This document shows, one piece after another, positions 20,918 to 32,852 of a stretch of 64,000 nt of DNA. The position numbers and the translations under genes were made by a program. Under the pieces are notes generated by a model. It ran no database searches, was not told where the DNA came from, and worked only from the letters and a program-made list of their open reading frames with translations. How positions within the stretch are numbered: position 1 is the stretch's first letter; each line of letters opens with the position of its first letter. The DNA is from Platynereis dumerilii (Eukaryota; Annelida; Polychaeta; Phyllodocida; Nereididae), in the NCBI GenBank assembly GCA_026936325.1, contig JAPTHN010000149.1:248001-312000 (forward strand), in the 5' to 3' direction.

Positions 20918-23917
20918 TCACATTGTACAAATAAAATCAAGTATAATGTCAATTTCATCATGATTAAAACCATCAATAAAAGTATCACCATTTCTAAAAG
21001 TAAAAATCTCTAAAATAAATTGAACTGTATCACAGTCAGTCTTGAACTCGTTTAGTCTGTAACATTTCTCAAATATGGCACTTTCTGGAACATTTAAATG
21101 TCTTGCGATAACTTGTAAATTGCTGCCTATGATGCTTCTTCGGTCACTCCAGCACATTCTTGTCAAAAATGATATTTTTACACTGTCACTGTTCTCCATT
21201 TTCTTTATCATTTTGAGGAATCGTGCATATACTTGGCTCATAGCCGGAGGTCTATCAATGAGCTGTGGCAAGAGATGTCTGTGTGTCCTGCATGGTACAT
21301 TTAAAACTCTACGAACACAACGATTCCATGCTGTTTGAAAACTTGGTACTGCTTTGTCTGCAAATCGCCATGCCTCTGCCCCGTAAAAATGTGCACACTG
21401 CGAATTGAATACTTTTTTGATAATCCTGGTGTCTGAAAAACCAAGCGACGCTAAGATAGTGTTCACTCTTTGAAATAGATCTCCCTTTTTCACTGATATT
21501 TCTTTTTTCTCGCTCAATCCACAATGCAGATGATTACCCAGATGTTTCACCTCATTCACCCAGTTTAACACATTTCCATTGAGTTGAATGTTAGCTTTTT
21601 CGTTAGATATTCCTTGTGAAAAATGCATGCAGACCGTTTTAATTGGATTGTACTTGACGCTAAATTCATTTCCAAATTCTTCACAAGTTTGAAGCATTCT
21701 TCTCAGCCCTGACACACTAGGGGCGCACAAAGTTAAGTCGTCGGCGTATCCCATGGCTCCAAAGAAATGTTGACCGATTCGGCACCCAACACCATCTTTC
21801 TCTAGTGCACGCAACAACACATCAACATAAAGACAGTACAGCACTGGTGAGATGACGCCACCCTGGCGAATTCCATTCGTGGTCCCGAAAGAACTTGAGC
21901 GTTGACCTTTCCATGTCGCTCTAACAATCTGTCTCTGATAAAGATCAAGCAACATCCGAATAATTAATGCTGGCATGCCTCTATCCTTGAGGACTTCAAA
22001 TAGCTTATCGTGCCTAACACGGTCGAAGGCCTTGGTTGAGTCTACAAAACAAGCATACACGTCAGAATCATTTTGCAAGTAATAATTAATTACTTCTTTA
22101 AGTACTAATGAGCACATAGATGTACTATGATGAGGTTTAAACGAGTACTGCATGTCACTTGTCATCAAGATATCTGCGTATTTATGTATCAGTATTATGT
22201 CAATTACTTTAGAAAGAGCACTGCACATGGTAATCCCTCGGTAATTTGCACTTTGACATAGATTGCCTCTGTTGTCTTTCGGAATTGACACAATGGTTCC
22301 CATGAGAATATCATGAGGTTGGTATCCATGAGTTATTATCGCGGTGATAAGTCGAGACAAATAATCCTTAAACATGGCACTGCTGAAGATGAGATGATCT
22401 GACATGAGGCCTTTATCTCCATCAGCTTTTCTGGCCTTCAAACGATCAATTGCTTTCGTCACATCATCCACACTTATGCTGCGATCATTCTCTTCATATT
22501 GTGAGATGTTACATGATATATAATCCGTAAGCCTTTCCATAATTTCCGTGTCAGCAGGCACAGAATTGAAGAGTTCACAATATTTGTCCTTAAAAATTGT
22601 GGCAATTCCTTCAGTTGAAGTTATTCCATCAATTATCTGGGGAGGGCTCACTTTTGGATTAAGTTTCTTAATTTCCTTAAAGAAATCTCTTCCATGATTG
22701 CTGCTTATTGCCTCGGCCATTTTCTCTCTTTTCTTGTTCTTCTGCTGCCTCTTATTTCTTCTGTTAGCATATGCATACTGTCTCTTAGTCTCTCTCATGG
22801 TATCAAAAATAATTCCATTGGCTGGTCTTCCATGCTGGATCCATAATTTGTGCCACCAGAGGGCATCATGTCGGTACGGCTTCACATCTTCACACCAACT
22901 TGCACGCCGTTGTTTTTTCTTCGCTCTTGGAAACACAACATCAGATTGCAAGCAACACTCGATCAGAGCAGCACCAAGCTGATCAATCTGCTCTCTATGT
23001 TCCAGAGATTCACACATGGTGTCACTACAGTTCAAGACATCAATATATTCCAATTTGGCCAAATGCTCATTTTGTAGCTGTTGGTACTTATTGATATGAG
23101 TCTTATTAACACGACACCAACTTATTGATGACACATCTTCTGACTCATGACTAATTTCCACATTCGGTTGTTTGTCAATGTTGAGGTCTAAAAGGACAGG
23201 CAGATGCTTTGAGGGGTTCAGAGCATGCTCACATCGCGTAACATTCATCACAGAATCAGCCAATGCATAGCCAACGGTAAAGTGGTCAATGCATGACCTG
23301 CCACCATTTTCAAGGTCATAATAAGTGTATCCAGAATCGGCAGTCGGCAAATCGAAAGTGTACACCATGTTTCGTCTGTCAATCATGTCTCTATAGCAAA
23401 GATCATGGGAATTGTTTCTTGATAAATCAAGATTAAGGTCACCACCAATGATAATGTCATTAGAAGAGCAACTCTCAACAAAGAGTTCGACACAATCAAG
23501 AGTATCTATAAAAGTCTCATCAACGTGATTTTTCCTGTGATTGTCCACTGGCATGTATACATTTATCAGCATAAGATTTCTTCCATTAACATCCAACTGC
23601 AGCGCACAAGCCCTCTTTGTCCCTGGTACAGTTCTAAATGCCGCTCTATCCGCCAATGTTTTGTTCCATAACATGCCAAGACCTCCATATGGCCTACCAG
23701 TCAGCAACTTATCATCATTCATGCCTGAGACACCATTTGCCATATAATTGTCATTTATATTACTTAACACAGGATTGATTCTCGTATTGAAAAGCCACGT
23801 CTCCTGGATGAAGATCACGTCTGGTCGATGAATGCTGATCATTTCATTGATGAATTGCTGTTTATCAGCAGCCATACCGGTGCTGTTGTACATCATAACT
23901 TTTAGCGAACCATCCAT
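20918..23917 (-). CDS. LINE ORF2: endonuclease and reverse transcriptase
   Basis: A 999-residue polyprotein, intact from ATG to stop. The N-terminal APE-type endonuclease shows IFIQETWLF (Glu near residue 38), GGDLNLDLSRN (near 159) and SCIDHF (near 210). The reverse transcriptase follows: NYRGITMCSALSKV, FVDSTKAFDRVRHDKLFEVL (near 620), GIRQGGVISPVLYCLYVD and the catalytic GYADDLTLCAPS (near 724). The last 200 residues hold a conserved-looking tail with CVRRVLNVPCRTHRHLLP. The protein nicks target DNA and primes reverse transcription of the LINE RNA. Motifs and length fit the CR1/L2/Jockey-like LINEs rather than L1, but the exact clade is not settled. Confidence 0.9.
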   Translation of the reverse strand: MDGSLKVMMYNSTGMAADKQQFINEMISIHRPDVIFIQETWLFNTRINPVLSNINDNYMANGVSGMNDDKLLTGRPYGGLGMLWNKTLADRAAFRTVPGTKRACALQLDVNGRNLMLINVYMPVDNHRKNHVDETFIDTLDCVELFVESCSSNDIIIGGDLNLDLSRNNSHDLCYRDMIDRRNMVYTFDLPTADSGYTYYDLENGGRSCIDHFTVGYALADSVMNVTRCEHALNPSKHLPVLLDLNIDKQPNVEISHESEDVSSISWCRVNKTHINKYQQLQNEHLAKLEYIDVLNCSDTMCESLEHREQIDQLGAALIECCLQSDVVFPRAKKKQRRASWCEDVKPYRHDALWWHKLWIQHGRPANGIIFDTMRETKRQYAYANRRNKRQQKNKKREKMAEAISSNHGRDFFKEIKKLNPKVSPPQIIDGITSTEGIATIFKDKYCELFNSVPADTEIMERLTDYISCNISQYEENDRSISVDDVTKAIDRLKARKADGDKGLMSDHLIFSSAMFKDYLSRLITAIITHGYQPHDILMGTIVSIPKDNRGNLCQSANYRGITMCSALSKVIDIILIHKYADILMTSDMQYSFKPHHSTSMCSLVLKEVINYYLQNDSDVYACFVDSTKAFDRVRHDKLFEVLKDRGMPALIIRMLLDLYQRQIVRATWKGQRSSSFGTTNGIRQGGVISPVLYCLYVDVLLRALEKDGVGCRIGQHFFGAMGYADDLTLCAPSVSGLRRMLQTCEEFGNEFSVKYNPIKTVCMHFSQGISNEKANIQLNGNVLNWVNEVKHLGNHLHCGLSEKKEISVKKGDLFQRVNTILASLGFSDTRIIKKVFNSQCAHFYGAEAWRFADKAVPSFQTAWNRCVRRVLNVPCRTHRHLLPQLIDRPPAMSQVYARFLKMIKKMENSDSVKISFLTRMCWSDRRSIIGSNLQVIARHLNVPESAIFEKCYRLNEFKTDCDTVQFILEIFTFRNGDTFIDGFNHDEIDIILDFICTM

Positions 23918-23928
23918 GATGATACTTT

Positions 23929-25074
23929 TTATTTATTTCTCTGGGGCTTAGGTGCAAACCATTTCTTGAAATAGATATTTTTGGGCCAAAATTCTGTGGA
24001 CATGACCTCTTTGTAATGTTCATAAGCGAAGGTAAGGAGAAACCTCTTAGTGCTCCAACCCTCGGAAGATGTATCTTCAACCTTCACAACATTGAGGGCA
24101 TCGTTTTTGTCTTTGATGTAGGACTCGATATCGTCACAGCTTCGGTCAGGATTGACATTAGTAATCTGCATCTGGAACTGTTTTGGACCTCCTACCAACA
24201 CAGTAGAAATCTCAGCTTCACCACTCACGCCTTTGCTCCTGACTGTATTCCTGTCACTTTCGCGTGCTTTTGTCAACCCTTTATTGGGCCTTCTACCGCC
24301 ACCCTGGCCAATTTCTTTGAAAGTGCTGTTGTTTTCAGTGATTACTATTTCCGGCTGATGACTTGCAGCGGCGGCTGTTGCATAACTGGATGACCCTGCA
24401 ATGGGCTCCATGGGTTTGGCAGGGTTTGCTTCAGTATTTCCATTTCCACCACGAGTAGACTGTACATTAGGATGCACATTGTTGACGGTCTGCGTCTTCC
24501 TTCTTGGGGATGGGGTCTGGGCCGGCTGCTTCGCATTCTTCATTAAGACCAGATCTGACTTGTTTTCGTTGACATCTTGCATCACACGGGTCATTGATTC
24601 TTGTAACATTTCAATTTGCCGTTGCTGTGTGGCGAGGCTATCATACAACGACATCATGTCACCTGCTGCTTCACGGCACCCTGGAATCTTCATTGCATTG
24701 TCTCCCAGGAATTTCGGGATTTGCTCATCGTCAACACCATCTAGAGCTTTGAACATCTCAATGATGTCTTCAACCATAACATCCTTGGCAGGTCTATTTG
24801 GAGAATCCACTCGCTTCTTGTGTAAATGGGGATAAGTTGGGATGAGTTCCTTCACACCATCAATCAGCGCTTGTCTGGCTTCCTCGATCTCTTCAGGAGA
24901 GTAGAACTTCAAAACAGCTGTTTTCAACTGCAGACCAGCTGATCTTGACCTGTAGCTGTTTACAAACATCAGCAGGTTGTTGATCACCATGCTTGGTTTA
25001 TTGTAACATCTCAAACAAGACACAACATCATTGTTTTGCACAGTCTCTTTGCATGTAACACACTTTTTTGGCAT
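23929..25074 (-). CDS. LINE ORF1 protein
   Basis: The 381-residue nucleic-acid-binding ORF1 protein of the LINE. It opens with a zinc-finger-like Cys pattern (Cys5, Cys8, Cys20, Cys23). A probably coiled-coil stretch around residues 140-180 (QQRQIEMLQESMTRVMQD) is followed by a basic, low-complexity middle (PSPRRK, GGGRRPNKG). The C-terminal part (about 295-380) ends in FWPKNIYFKKWFAPK, resembling the C-terminal domain common in ORF1 of CR1- and Jockey-type LINEs. By family knowledge it packages LINE RNA into ribonucleoprotein. The ATG is chosen because it directly precedes the Cys motif. It lies 11 bases upstream of ORF2, so ORF2 is likely translated by reinitiation or a related route. Confidence 0.8.
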   Translation of the reverse strand: MPKKCVTCKETVQNNDVVSCLRCYNKPSMVINNLLMFVNSYRSRSAGLQLKTAVLKFYSPEEIEEARQALIDGVKELIPTYPHLHKKRVDSPNRPAKDVMVEDIIEMFKALDGVDDEQIPKFLGDNAMKIPGCREAAGDMMSLYDSLATQQRQIEMLQESMTRVMQDVNENKSDLVLMKNAKQPAQTPSPRRKTQTVNNVHPNVQSTRGGNGNTEANPAKPMEPIAGSSSYATAAAASHQPEIVITENNSTFKEIGQGGGRRPNKGLTKARESDRNTVRSKGVSGEAEISTVLVGGPKQFQMQITNVNPDRSCDDIESYIKDKNDALNVVKVEDTSSEGWSTKRFLLTFAYEHYKEVMSTEFWPKNIYFKKWFAPKPQRNK

Positions 25075-25746
25075 TGTGTAATCCTCTCAAGAGTTGATCC
25101 ACATCAAAGTTTTCTGAAACAGGAGTATTACAAACTGATCCAAACAGCTGTACTCACTCATGCACTAATCAAAAAGTCTGGAGTATTTAAACTTTGCAAA
25201 TTACAAAGTATCCGAATGTCCAAAATCCATTAAACTTCACATATAGTTCCAGATGTAACAAAATAATGTCCAGTATGAGTTCTGTAGTAATTAGCTCATT
25301 ATATCCTCACGAAAATGATGATACTTAGTGGAGCAAATTCCAAGCTTTGACTGCTGCGAGATGTTCACAGTTCACAGACAACAGACATATTATCACAACT
25401 TAAAAACACAAGTTGTGTTTGTTCAAAGGAATCTTGCAACCATCTTTCTCAGTAATTGAAGCTGACTCAAAATTCCAGATTTTATGGTGTGGATTATTAT
25501 CATTTGGTCTTGCTGTGCAAAGATGTAACAACTGAAATAAAGTGGATGTTGGTATGCATCATTAACCAGAGGTATGTTTTTTTTTTCCTGGCATATACAC
25601 AATGGAACGCCCATGTTAACTTAAGATCTACACCCACTTGCACATATATGCAGTAAACCCGAAAGCCTTTCTGGCAATATACACTGTCTGTTCAATGGCA
25701 CAGTGTGCATTGTAGGCTGTTGATGAAGTGATTTGCTCAGTCTCAC

Positions 25747-26041
25747 CGTTCACAGCGGTTCCCTTGGCAGTTCCCCCGGTGGCAATTTGAAGCCTGGATT
25801 GATGAGCGCAATCTCAGAGAATTGCACTACACTGTGATACAGGTAGTCTGTCTGCGTAGCGCTTTCATTATCCGTTCTGGCAATGCTTCCGTCTTAATGC
25901 TGTCCTTAATGACGTCCTGAACACATCGCCTTCCAATGATGTAAGCTAAGGAAGAGTGCAGTTTTCAAGATCTGCCAAGATGGAGTGCAGTGATTAATCG
26001 GAATAGGGTTATGTGATCGATTATAGGAACATGTGAGCAAC
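25747..26041 (-). pseudogene. Paralogue of the VAQHV exon, copy 3
   Basis: Homologous to 3788-4083, with the donor-like GTGAGA kept. The acceptor end lacks two bases compared with the other copies, and the frame contains stops, so it is probably not functional. Confidence 0.35.
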
Positions 26042-26101
26042 CTGATGTAAAAACTCATCAGATTCAATCATATTTACACCTGAATGTTGATGAGAGCTGT
26101 T

Positions 26102-26283
26102 TTTGGGAGAAGGATTAGCTCAGGGGTAGCATGCTGGTGCTGCCAGTCCCTGGGCCCATGTTCCAATCAGCTCTTGCTGAGTCAGTTGGGCTGTGTTTCA
26201 AATTGTTTGTCAGAAGTCCTAATTAGCCTTCCAAGTGCATAAATACAGGTCATAAAGCCCAATCACCCATTCATCAATCAATG
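26102..26283 (+). mobile_element. tRNA-derived SINE, copy 3
   Basis: Same SINE and site. The left target duplication reads ATGAGAGCTGTT (26090-26101), a variant shared only with copy 4. The right one is at 26284-26295. Confidence 0.82.
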
Positions 26284-27113
26284 ATGAGAGTTGTTACTTA
26301 ACATTTGTTCCAGTAGTTTCCTCAAGTTTTGGTGATGTTTTTGTTTTTCACACCAATACCCACAACCAGGATGTGAATAAGCTTCATCTTGCTCTATGAG
26401 GATTTTTTCTGAGAGAACAAGCATCTCCCTTTGCCTGATTTTCTTTGTCATATCTTTCAGAAGGAAACTTATTTTGATGTGCATGGCAAAGTTGGCAAAT
26501 GTGATGAGGCCATTTTTGGCTGTTCTTTGTCCTTTCTTGCTGGGTACACACAGCATTGCCTCATGTTGGCAAGCAAACATTGCTACTCCTTACCATGTTT
26601 TTGTAGCGTGATGCCCGCTGGGTCATTAGCCAACAAAAACATTCCGATGGCTGCCTTCATTGGGCAATCAAAGCAGTTCACTTTTTTGGGTCCTGGTTGG
26701 TCCTGTTTGGCCCTGTTTGGCTGTGTTTGGGTCTCACAAAAGCCAATGCAGTTTGAATATTCAGCTTGTTTACAGACGCCAAGGAATTATTATTGAAGCC
26801 AAATTGCCTCATCATAAATATTAGCTGCAAATTCTAACCAACTACACCCATATACTCTGCTATGTATGTTAATTGATGGTTCCAACACAGGCCTATATAT
26901 CTGAATATCAAAGTTCTTATGTCTTAGTCGGGTTTATATGTAGCTTTTGTAATAGTTATAATCAACCTTCCCATGCAAGAGACGGACGCTATATAGACAT
27001 TTGCCTCAGAGCGAATGTAATAACCGATTTTCCATGTCACCATTACAACCACATCAATTGGTATGGTAAATAAACTGCTTGTATTGGTGGTAATCATTTC
27101 TGCATGTCCTTAA

Positions 27114-27582
27114 AGTTACCCAGAATGATGGGTTGAGATTAGCCCAAAATTTCTCTAATTTTTACAGCATATTGTACACCGTGCCTATGTTGGTAAGTGT
27201 ACAAAATTTCTTGGCTGTAAGATTATTTTTTCTTATTGAAATGACCCAACAAATGCACCAAATGACCCCTGGATTTATTTCGGGTACGCATGGAAAAAAA
27301 TCTCGAGTCTTGATTGCTTTCTACTTGTGACGTCATCACAATTGTAAGAATTTGTTAACTTATAACAATATATTTATAACAATGGTCATTGTGACGTCAT
27401 CAGTAATGACTTTGCTGGAGGTGGGAGGCACAAGTAAGAAAAAGTACACGAAATAAGGAAATAATTTATGTAATCAAAGAAACAGTAAAAAAAGAGTTTA
27501 AAATGTGATTGATCACAGGTTTTTAAATAAGGCACAGAAAAGCGCCCATATTTAGCACATGATTTTATCATTCGGGGTAACT
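27114..27582. mobile_element. TTAA-flanked MITE (piggyBac-type)
   Basis: A 469-bp element with 16-bp inverted ends AGTTACCCMGAATGAT is flanked by TTAA on both sides (27110-27113 and 27583-27586). The other units have a single TTAA at this position. TTAA duplication is the hallmark of piggyBac transposons. The inside is non-coding and contains two TGACGTCA palindromes flanking an AT-rich core. Confidence 0.78.
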
Positions 27583-28985
27583 TTAATTGTTCCGCTTCGT
27601 CTTTGTTTCTTGAATAATATAATGAGTACCAAAGCAAATAAGAGCAGGACATACATCCTTGCCATACATTGCACTTTTTCCTATCTGGTATCCCTACTAC
27701 AGTAGCTGGCCTGCAATTACAAGTCCCATAAAAATGGAATGCTGCCTCATGAAATACAGCTGGCCTCTCTCTTTGGAGTGTCTTACTGTGTCTAAATTGC
27801 ATAAAAATTGCACAAAAACCTCAAATTAGCCAGGATAAAGGAGTATCAAGGGGCAGTCTGGCAGAATCAAGAGGAACTTGGTGGGTGATATATTGGCTTG
27901 GGGTACTTTTGGCTTAGATGATAAACAGAATAACAACTCAAGAGGGGCTACTTGTTGTGGAGGAGTTCTCTTTTTACCACTCGCATACCATACCAACTGT
28001 TTCTTAAGCGTTTAGCTTCATTTTTGTTCTCCCTCGCAACATTCGGAAGTGCCATAGTGTGTATCTCCCGGGGCTATTTGTGTTGCGAGTGATTTCCTTC
28101 TCGTACTGCTTGGGTTAACACTTCTCAATAAGACACTGTCAATCTCAGACTCTCCACAATACCTCAGGGCACCAAAGCAGCTGTTGAGCCCTGGGCCTCC
28201 ATGGAGGTGTGAATGGCTGGCATTTTCTTAGCTGGGGTGGCTTCCTTTCACTGGAATACCCCTTGGCATGGTGCTAATAGGCTCGCATGGTAGGGTCAAG
28301 GCTGGGATGGCCCTGTTCCATTTGTCTGCATCAGAATTGAAACATGGAGAAGAAACCCCAGTTCAAACAAACTCTGCAAATTGGAAGGCTAAAGGTACAT
28401 GGTGGCTGAATATGACCCTTCACGGCTTCACCACAGATGTTTGCGATCAAAATGAACTATTCCAGATCTATCTGTGCAAAGACAAAGACATAAGCATTTT
28501 AATTCTATTTTCACATCAATTGATGAGTGCAGTCCTCAAATGCCAGTTCTGGTCACTCACTTCCTACTGGTGGATGAGATGAGTGTCCACAGTGGATCAG
28601 TTTTGACACATTTTTCAAAACCTGATGTCTCTATTAATCTTGTGTTGTTAGAATAGCTGTGTATATTAGGGGTACTATTAGCAGATATGTCTGTTCAGAG
28701 CACAATGATTAAGATTGCTTGGAGCAATTTGCTTAAAGAAAAAAAAAAGATCCGCAATACACTGCTCCATACTTTCCGAAAGCCTTATTACATCCCGTCA
28801 ATTGCAGGAAGTGCAGTTTTGAAAATGAAATATAAAACTGATATACTCTGTGTTATTCGGATTTTGGGCACAGAAAGTGATAAACCACCAGTCTAACAAA
28901 AAACCAAGGACACCAACTTGTTTAATGGACAGCAGCTGGTCTTGCATACATACGATATACATGTATTTGAGAACAGCTTTCTGCG

Positions 28986-29306
28986 TTACATGGCGGGCAA
29001 ATAATCTGTAATAGAAATGTCTTGTACAGCAAATATGTAGACCTGTGGAAACCTGACTGTCACTGTTATGGTTGTGCCAAATGGTGTGAACTCATGCAGA
29101 TGACCTGACCTGAGTCCAAGTCTGACCAAATATTGAGGATGGTTGTATCCAACACTCAGACCGAGCACATCTCTGAATGCATAGAGTACATGTACGGTAC
29201 ATTTGTTAGTGAGGTGGGTGATCTTTGCCATTGAATCAACGACATCCTCAACTCTCGGCTTGTAGAAGCATTCATTCTGAACCGATGAAATGAAAAGATA
29301 TAGCAC
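28986..29306 (-). CDS. Exon-like ORF of unknown family, copy 3
   Basis: Paralogue of 6592-6912 with the same length and only a few substitutions (CFYKPRVED for CFYKQRVED). The near identity reflects the recent copy 1 / copy 3 duplication and is therefore weak evidence for selection. Confidence 0.33.
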   Translation of the reverse strand: MLYLFISSVQNECFYKPRVEDVVDSMAKITHLTNKCTVHVLYAFRDVLGLSVGYNHPQYLVRLGLRSGHLHEFTPFGTTITVTVRFPQVYIFAVQDISITDYLPAM

Positions 29307-29876
29307 TATAACAGGTGATATTTCTTTTACATTGAAATTCCATTGAATATTACTCTTTTATCAAAGATATACTCTTGAGTATAGCAAAAAAAAAGGCAGA
29401 AAGGCAGCCATTCTTATCAGACATATATCTAAAATAACCCTTCTATACTTTAAGATGTGGTATGTTTTCTTTTCATTGATTGAGAATCCCTGCTCCGACA
29501 AAAAGTTTGGATGGGTTTTTCTGCCCAATGGCAGAACATTGGCCATTTCACCAACAGGCAGCACTGTACTACAGTATGATGTGTATAACGGACCATAGCT
29601 ATAACCCTGAAGGGTTCTTACTCACGAAACCCTTAATGTACCTGCCTTCCTTATCACTATATGTCTGCTGTTGGATGAATATAAAATCCATCTTAATCGA
29701 CCTAGTAAGGCAACAGCCATCCATTTAATTTCCAATAGCATAATCGAAAGCAAAGAAAAAAAAGCACGAAGCAAGAAAATTATCATCCTCTAATATAAAT
29801 TTATTATGCATGCATGCTTGGAGGCAATAAGTGGCAAAAATAGGGTGCAATTTACACCTTTGCTGAAACAGCATCT

Positions 29877-30077
29877 TTAGAGACATGCTGTTCTCTCCAA
29901 AGGGCCTGCATGCAATGTTGCAGACAGGTCAGGATAATACCACCCTGTTAAAAATGCATGCGGATCATTGGACTGCATGTCTGTGGCACTGTGTACGTGT
30001 AAAAGGTGATGTGTTGCAGTTGGGCCATGGACCAAGGAAGGACAGCTGATCAAATATGAATGGCCAATGAACCCCAA
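29877..30077 (-). CDS. GFIGHSY ORF, copy 3
   Basis: Paralogue of 7505-7759, starting at the internal methionine before GFIGHSY. It is nearly identical to copy 1. Confidence 0.3.
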   Translation of the reverse strand: MGFIGHSYLISCPSLVHGPTATHHLLHVHSATDMQSNDPHAFLTGWYYPDLSATLHAGPLERTACL

Positions 30078-30308
30078 GGACCCATAGCGCAGGGGGTTAC
30101 ATGACCCTCACATCTTTGATAGGGATGCCAGCAGTTCATGACTCCGCAGTGACTCCTCACTCAGTCTTAAGACTCAAATTGCATGTTACATGATGGTAAC
30201 AACATGTCATGCAGCAACCTGTAAACCACTGGCAGTGCTGTATATATAGCATCAATGTTACCAACATCATCAACAGTATTAGCCGTATCAGTAGTTTCGA
30301 CAAAAACA

Positions 30309-30422
30309 ACAGTGTCAACAGTATCAACAGTATCAACAGTGTCAACAGTATCAACAGTGTCAACAGTATCAATAGTACCAACAGTGTCAACAGTATCAGC
30401 ATTATCAACAGTATCAACAGTA
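30309..30422 (+). repeat. 9-bp minisatellite, copy 3
   Basis: Same locus, one 9-bp unit longer than in copy 1 and otherwise nearly identical. Confidence 0.9.
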
Positions 30423-31314
30423 CCAACCATGTCGCATTGGCAAAGGCATAGCACTGACTGTATATATATCATAGTCTTGACAGATTAAACAGTTTCAGCA
30501 GTTGCAACAGCATCTTGTCACACCACTATATTAAGTCACCAGTATTGGTTATATGTAGCTATATCGGCTACATGTAAATCTACAGACTATTATCAGTGTC
30601 ATTAGTATCAGTATCATCAACCATTTCAATAAAATGAATAGTATCAGTTACATCAAAAGCCAGAGCATCAACAGTTTCAATAGTATTGGCAGTTTCAATA
30701 GTATACAGTTTGACTTCAATGATGTTATGAAAGTATGACAAACCAAGTTTGCGGCTTTGTAACATCATGCACTCCCCCTGCAGCATCAGCAAAATTGCAG
30801 CAGGGTCAACCTGCCCTATCATCTTTGATGAGATAACTTCTCTTCATATGACGACCTCTTTCCTTTTTGGTTAAAAGGCTACTGAGATGCATCACACGCT
30901 CTTTGCATTATTTAATCATAATTCTCAGTGCCATTACATAATCATGGAAGAGACCACCTGCGTGGTGCAACAACGTGGCAGCCCTGTACATGCTGTGCAT
31001 GACCTCCTGTTTGATCAAAACATTGGCTTGGAGAAAGCACCTGTTTCAGAAAAGTCAATTCATATAAAATCAAATTGCTGTCAGCTATAAAAAAACCACT
31101 GAGAATTGTGTGTGTAGTCACCATGAACCAAACATATGCAAAGTATAACGTGAAATATATTTGATATATGATTAACTGCCTTTACAGTTTCAATGTGAGT
31201 TTGCAAAAAATTCTGTGTTGACTTGGCCATAGGAAAATTAGTCTTACGTTGTTTGGTAAATTGATGTCCGCCGATTTGTCCTGATAGTCATTCCATTTTA
31301 GAGATGTGGATAAG

Positions 31315-31554
31315 TTAATGCTCAAATGTTCCAAATATTCTTAAGAAATTAGTCCCTGACAGTGTTTCTAGGGGCCCTGTTACAAAATAGCAAGCTGGAT
31401 TATCTTGTTTAGCATTGTTTGACATTGATGGTTTGTTGTAATCACCTGTCTTGAAACTCAGGTCAGTAGGGTGCACCAATTTAATTGTGAATTCCATGCC
31501 TATGGTTGTGAGACCATGCACCTGCTCCAAGTCACGAAAAATCAACTCAGACAT
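31315..31554 (-). CDS. MSEL-type ORF, copy 3
   Basis: Paralogue of 8939-9178 with the same truncated 3' end as copies 1 and 4. Confidence 0.4.
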   Translation of the reverse strand: MSELIFRDLEQVHGLTTIGMEFTIKLVHPTDLSFKTGDYNKPSMSNNAKQDNPACYFVTGPLETLSGTNFLRIFGTFEH

Positions 31555-32852
31555 TAAAGAATCCTTTGGGTAAATTCATTGATTCCCTTTATCCTAAAAA
31601 GGCTGTCATTGAGGATAACAGTGATACAACCAGTACAATGTAATATAAATAATAGATGATCTTTTGAGGGCTATGGCTTTTTGGTGAAAAAGAAAAGTTT
31701 GTTTTCCTCTTGACACTGCAAAAAAGTTTGTTTAGCAGATGAAAAAAAAAAAAAGAATGTTTCCACCTGTAGCTGAGTTACTGTAATGCAAAATTGCGAT
31801 AAAAAAGTTTGTCAGGCGTTCACTTGTGAAACAAATTGTTTGTCGACGCTTCACGAGCAAAAAAAAAAAAATTGTCTTGGCGGTAAAATGCCTCTCAACA
31901 GAGCACTAGAGGAAGCCAGCTACAAGAGCTCCGAACCAAGACTTCAAATAATAATAAAATGTCACAATAGGACCAGTTGAATGCACCGACAGCAATAAAA
32001 TTGACTGAATGGACAGATATACTGTGGGAGAAGTATTGGAAAAATCCAACGCTATAATGTCAGGACTTTGCCGCACACTCCACAGTTATAAAATGCTGGT
32101 CTACCCTGCACCTTCAAAAATTGAGATCTTCATGCACAAGCAGACCAAACATACAAATGATAATCTGAACAACTGAGAACATATTTTAATAATGAATTAA
32201 ATCCCCCACCTGAAGATTCCTGGATCTACCCTTGGAAATGACACATCAATCATTTGAGTTGGTCATCTTCTCCTTCTCCAGATTCAACCAGTTCAAGGGC
32301 CCTTTAAGCTGCAAATTGATGAGGATGGTAGTGGGATTGGCATGCCAGCTTAATGGCTGGACTTTTTCCCCAAGCAACCTTATGATTCTTGGCAGCTTTC
32401 TTCTTTCTTGGGGTTCACAAGCCTGGTCCGTTCTTAAAGTTTTAAACGGCTTACACATTTTAATGGTTTGATCCGAGTCCTAACATGCAAGCTCTTCATT
32501 AATTGTTGAACTTTCTATGAAGTGGTGGAAACCTGCAAAGTGTAGGCCTATTCGAAAATTACTTCAGGCTTTACCACAGGCCCAAGCCATCTATTTTCAC
32601 TGGCTGTATCAGATACCCAAATGCAACCTAACAGACGAATAAATGCATTATGTTCTCTTAAGGCATATATTATTACTCTATAATTTACCTGCAATTTGCT
32701 ATTTGTCTCTTGTAGAAAACGTATTAGTCAAAGCCTATTTAATATTTCATAATGGCAAAATTTGAATTTTGAGTCAGCTCGATTGATTGAGTAAGATGAT
32801 TGCACAATTCTTATGAGCCAACTTAGCTTTTCGTTTTAAGTTATGGCAACAG

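Larger units (their letters stand above)
20810..25378 (-). mobile_element. Complete-looking LINE (CR1/L2/Jockey-like group)
   Basis: A minus-strand non-LTR retrotransposon sits between unit-3 sequence GTTTTAAGTTAT and CAACAGACATATTATCAC, which are adjacent in the other units. It has about 300 bp of 5' leader, ORF1 (25074-23929), an 11-base gap, ORF2 (23917-20918) and a short AT-rich 3' tail of about 110 bp ending in an ATAAATGATTTATATATA-like stretch. Both ORFs are uninterrupted, so the insertion is young and may have been active recently. Exact ends and target duplication could not be fixed. Confidence 0.85.
19817..31876. repeat. Tandem unit copy 3, with LINE and TTAA MITE insertions
   Basis: Third copy of the unit. 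It contains a LINE of about 4.6 kb (20810-25378) and a MITE (27114-27582). The part from about 28.0 to 31.6 kb is nearly identical to copy 1 at 5.7-9.2 kb, an offset of about 22.4 kb, which marks a recent duplication or conversion. Confidence 0.9.

Noticed and set aside
22698-23094. Plus-strand ORFs over the LINE
   Set aside because: They are antisense shadows of ORF2 with no independent support.
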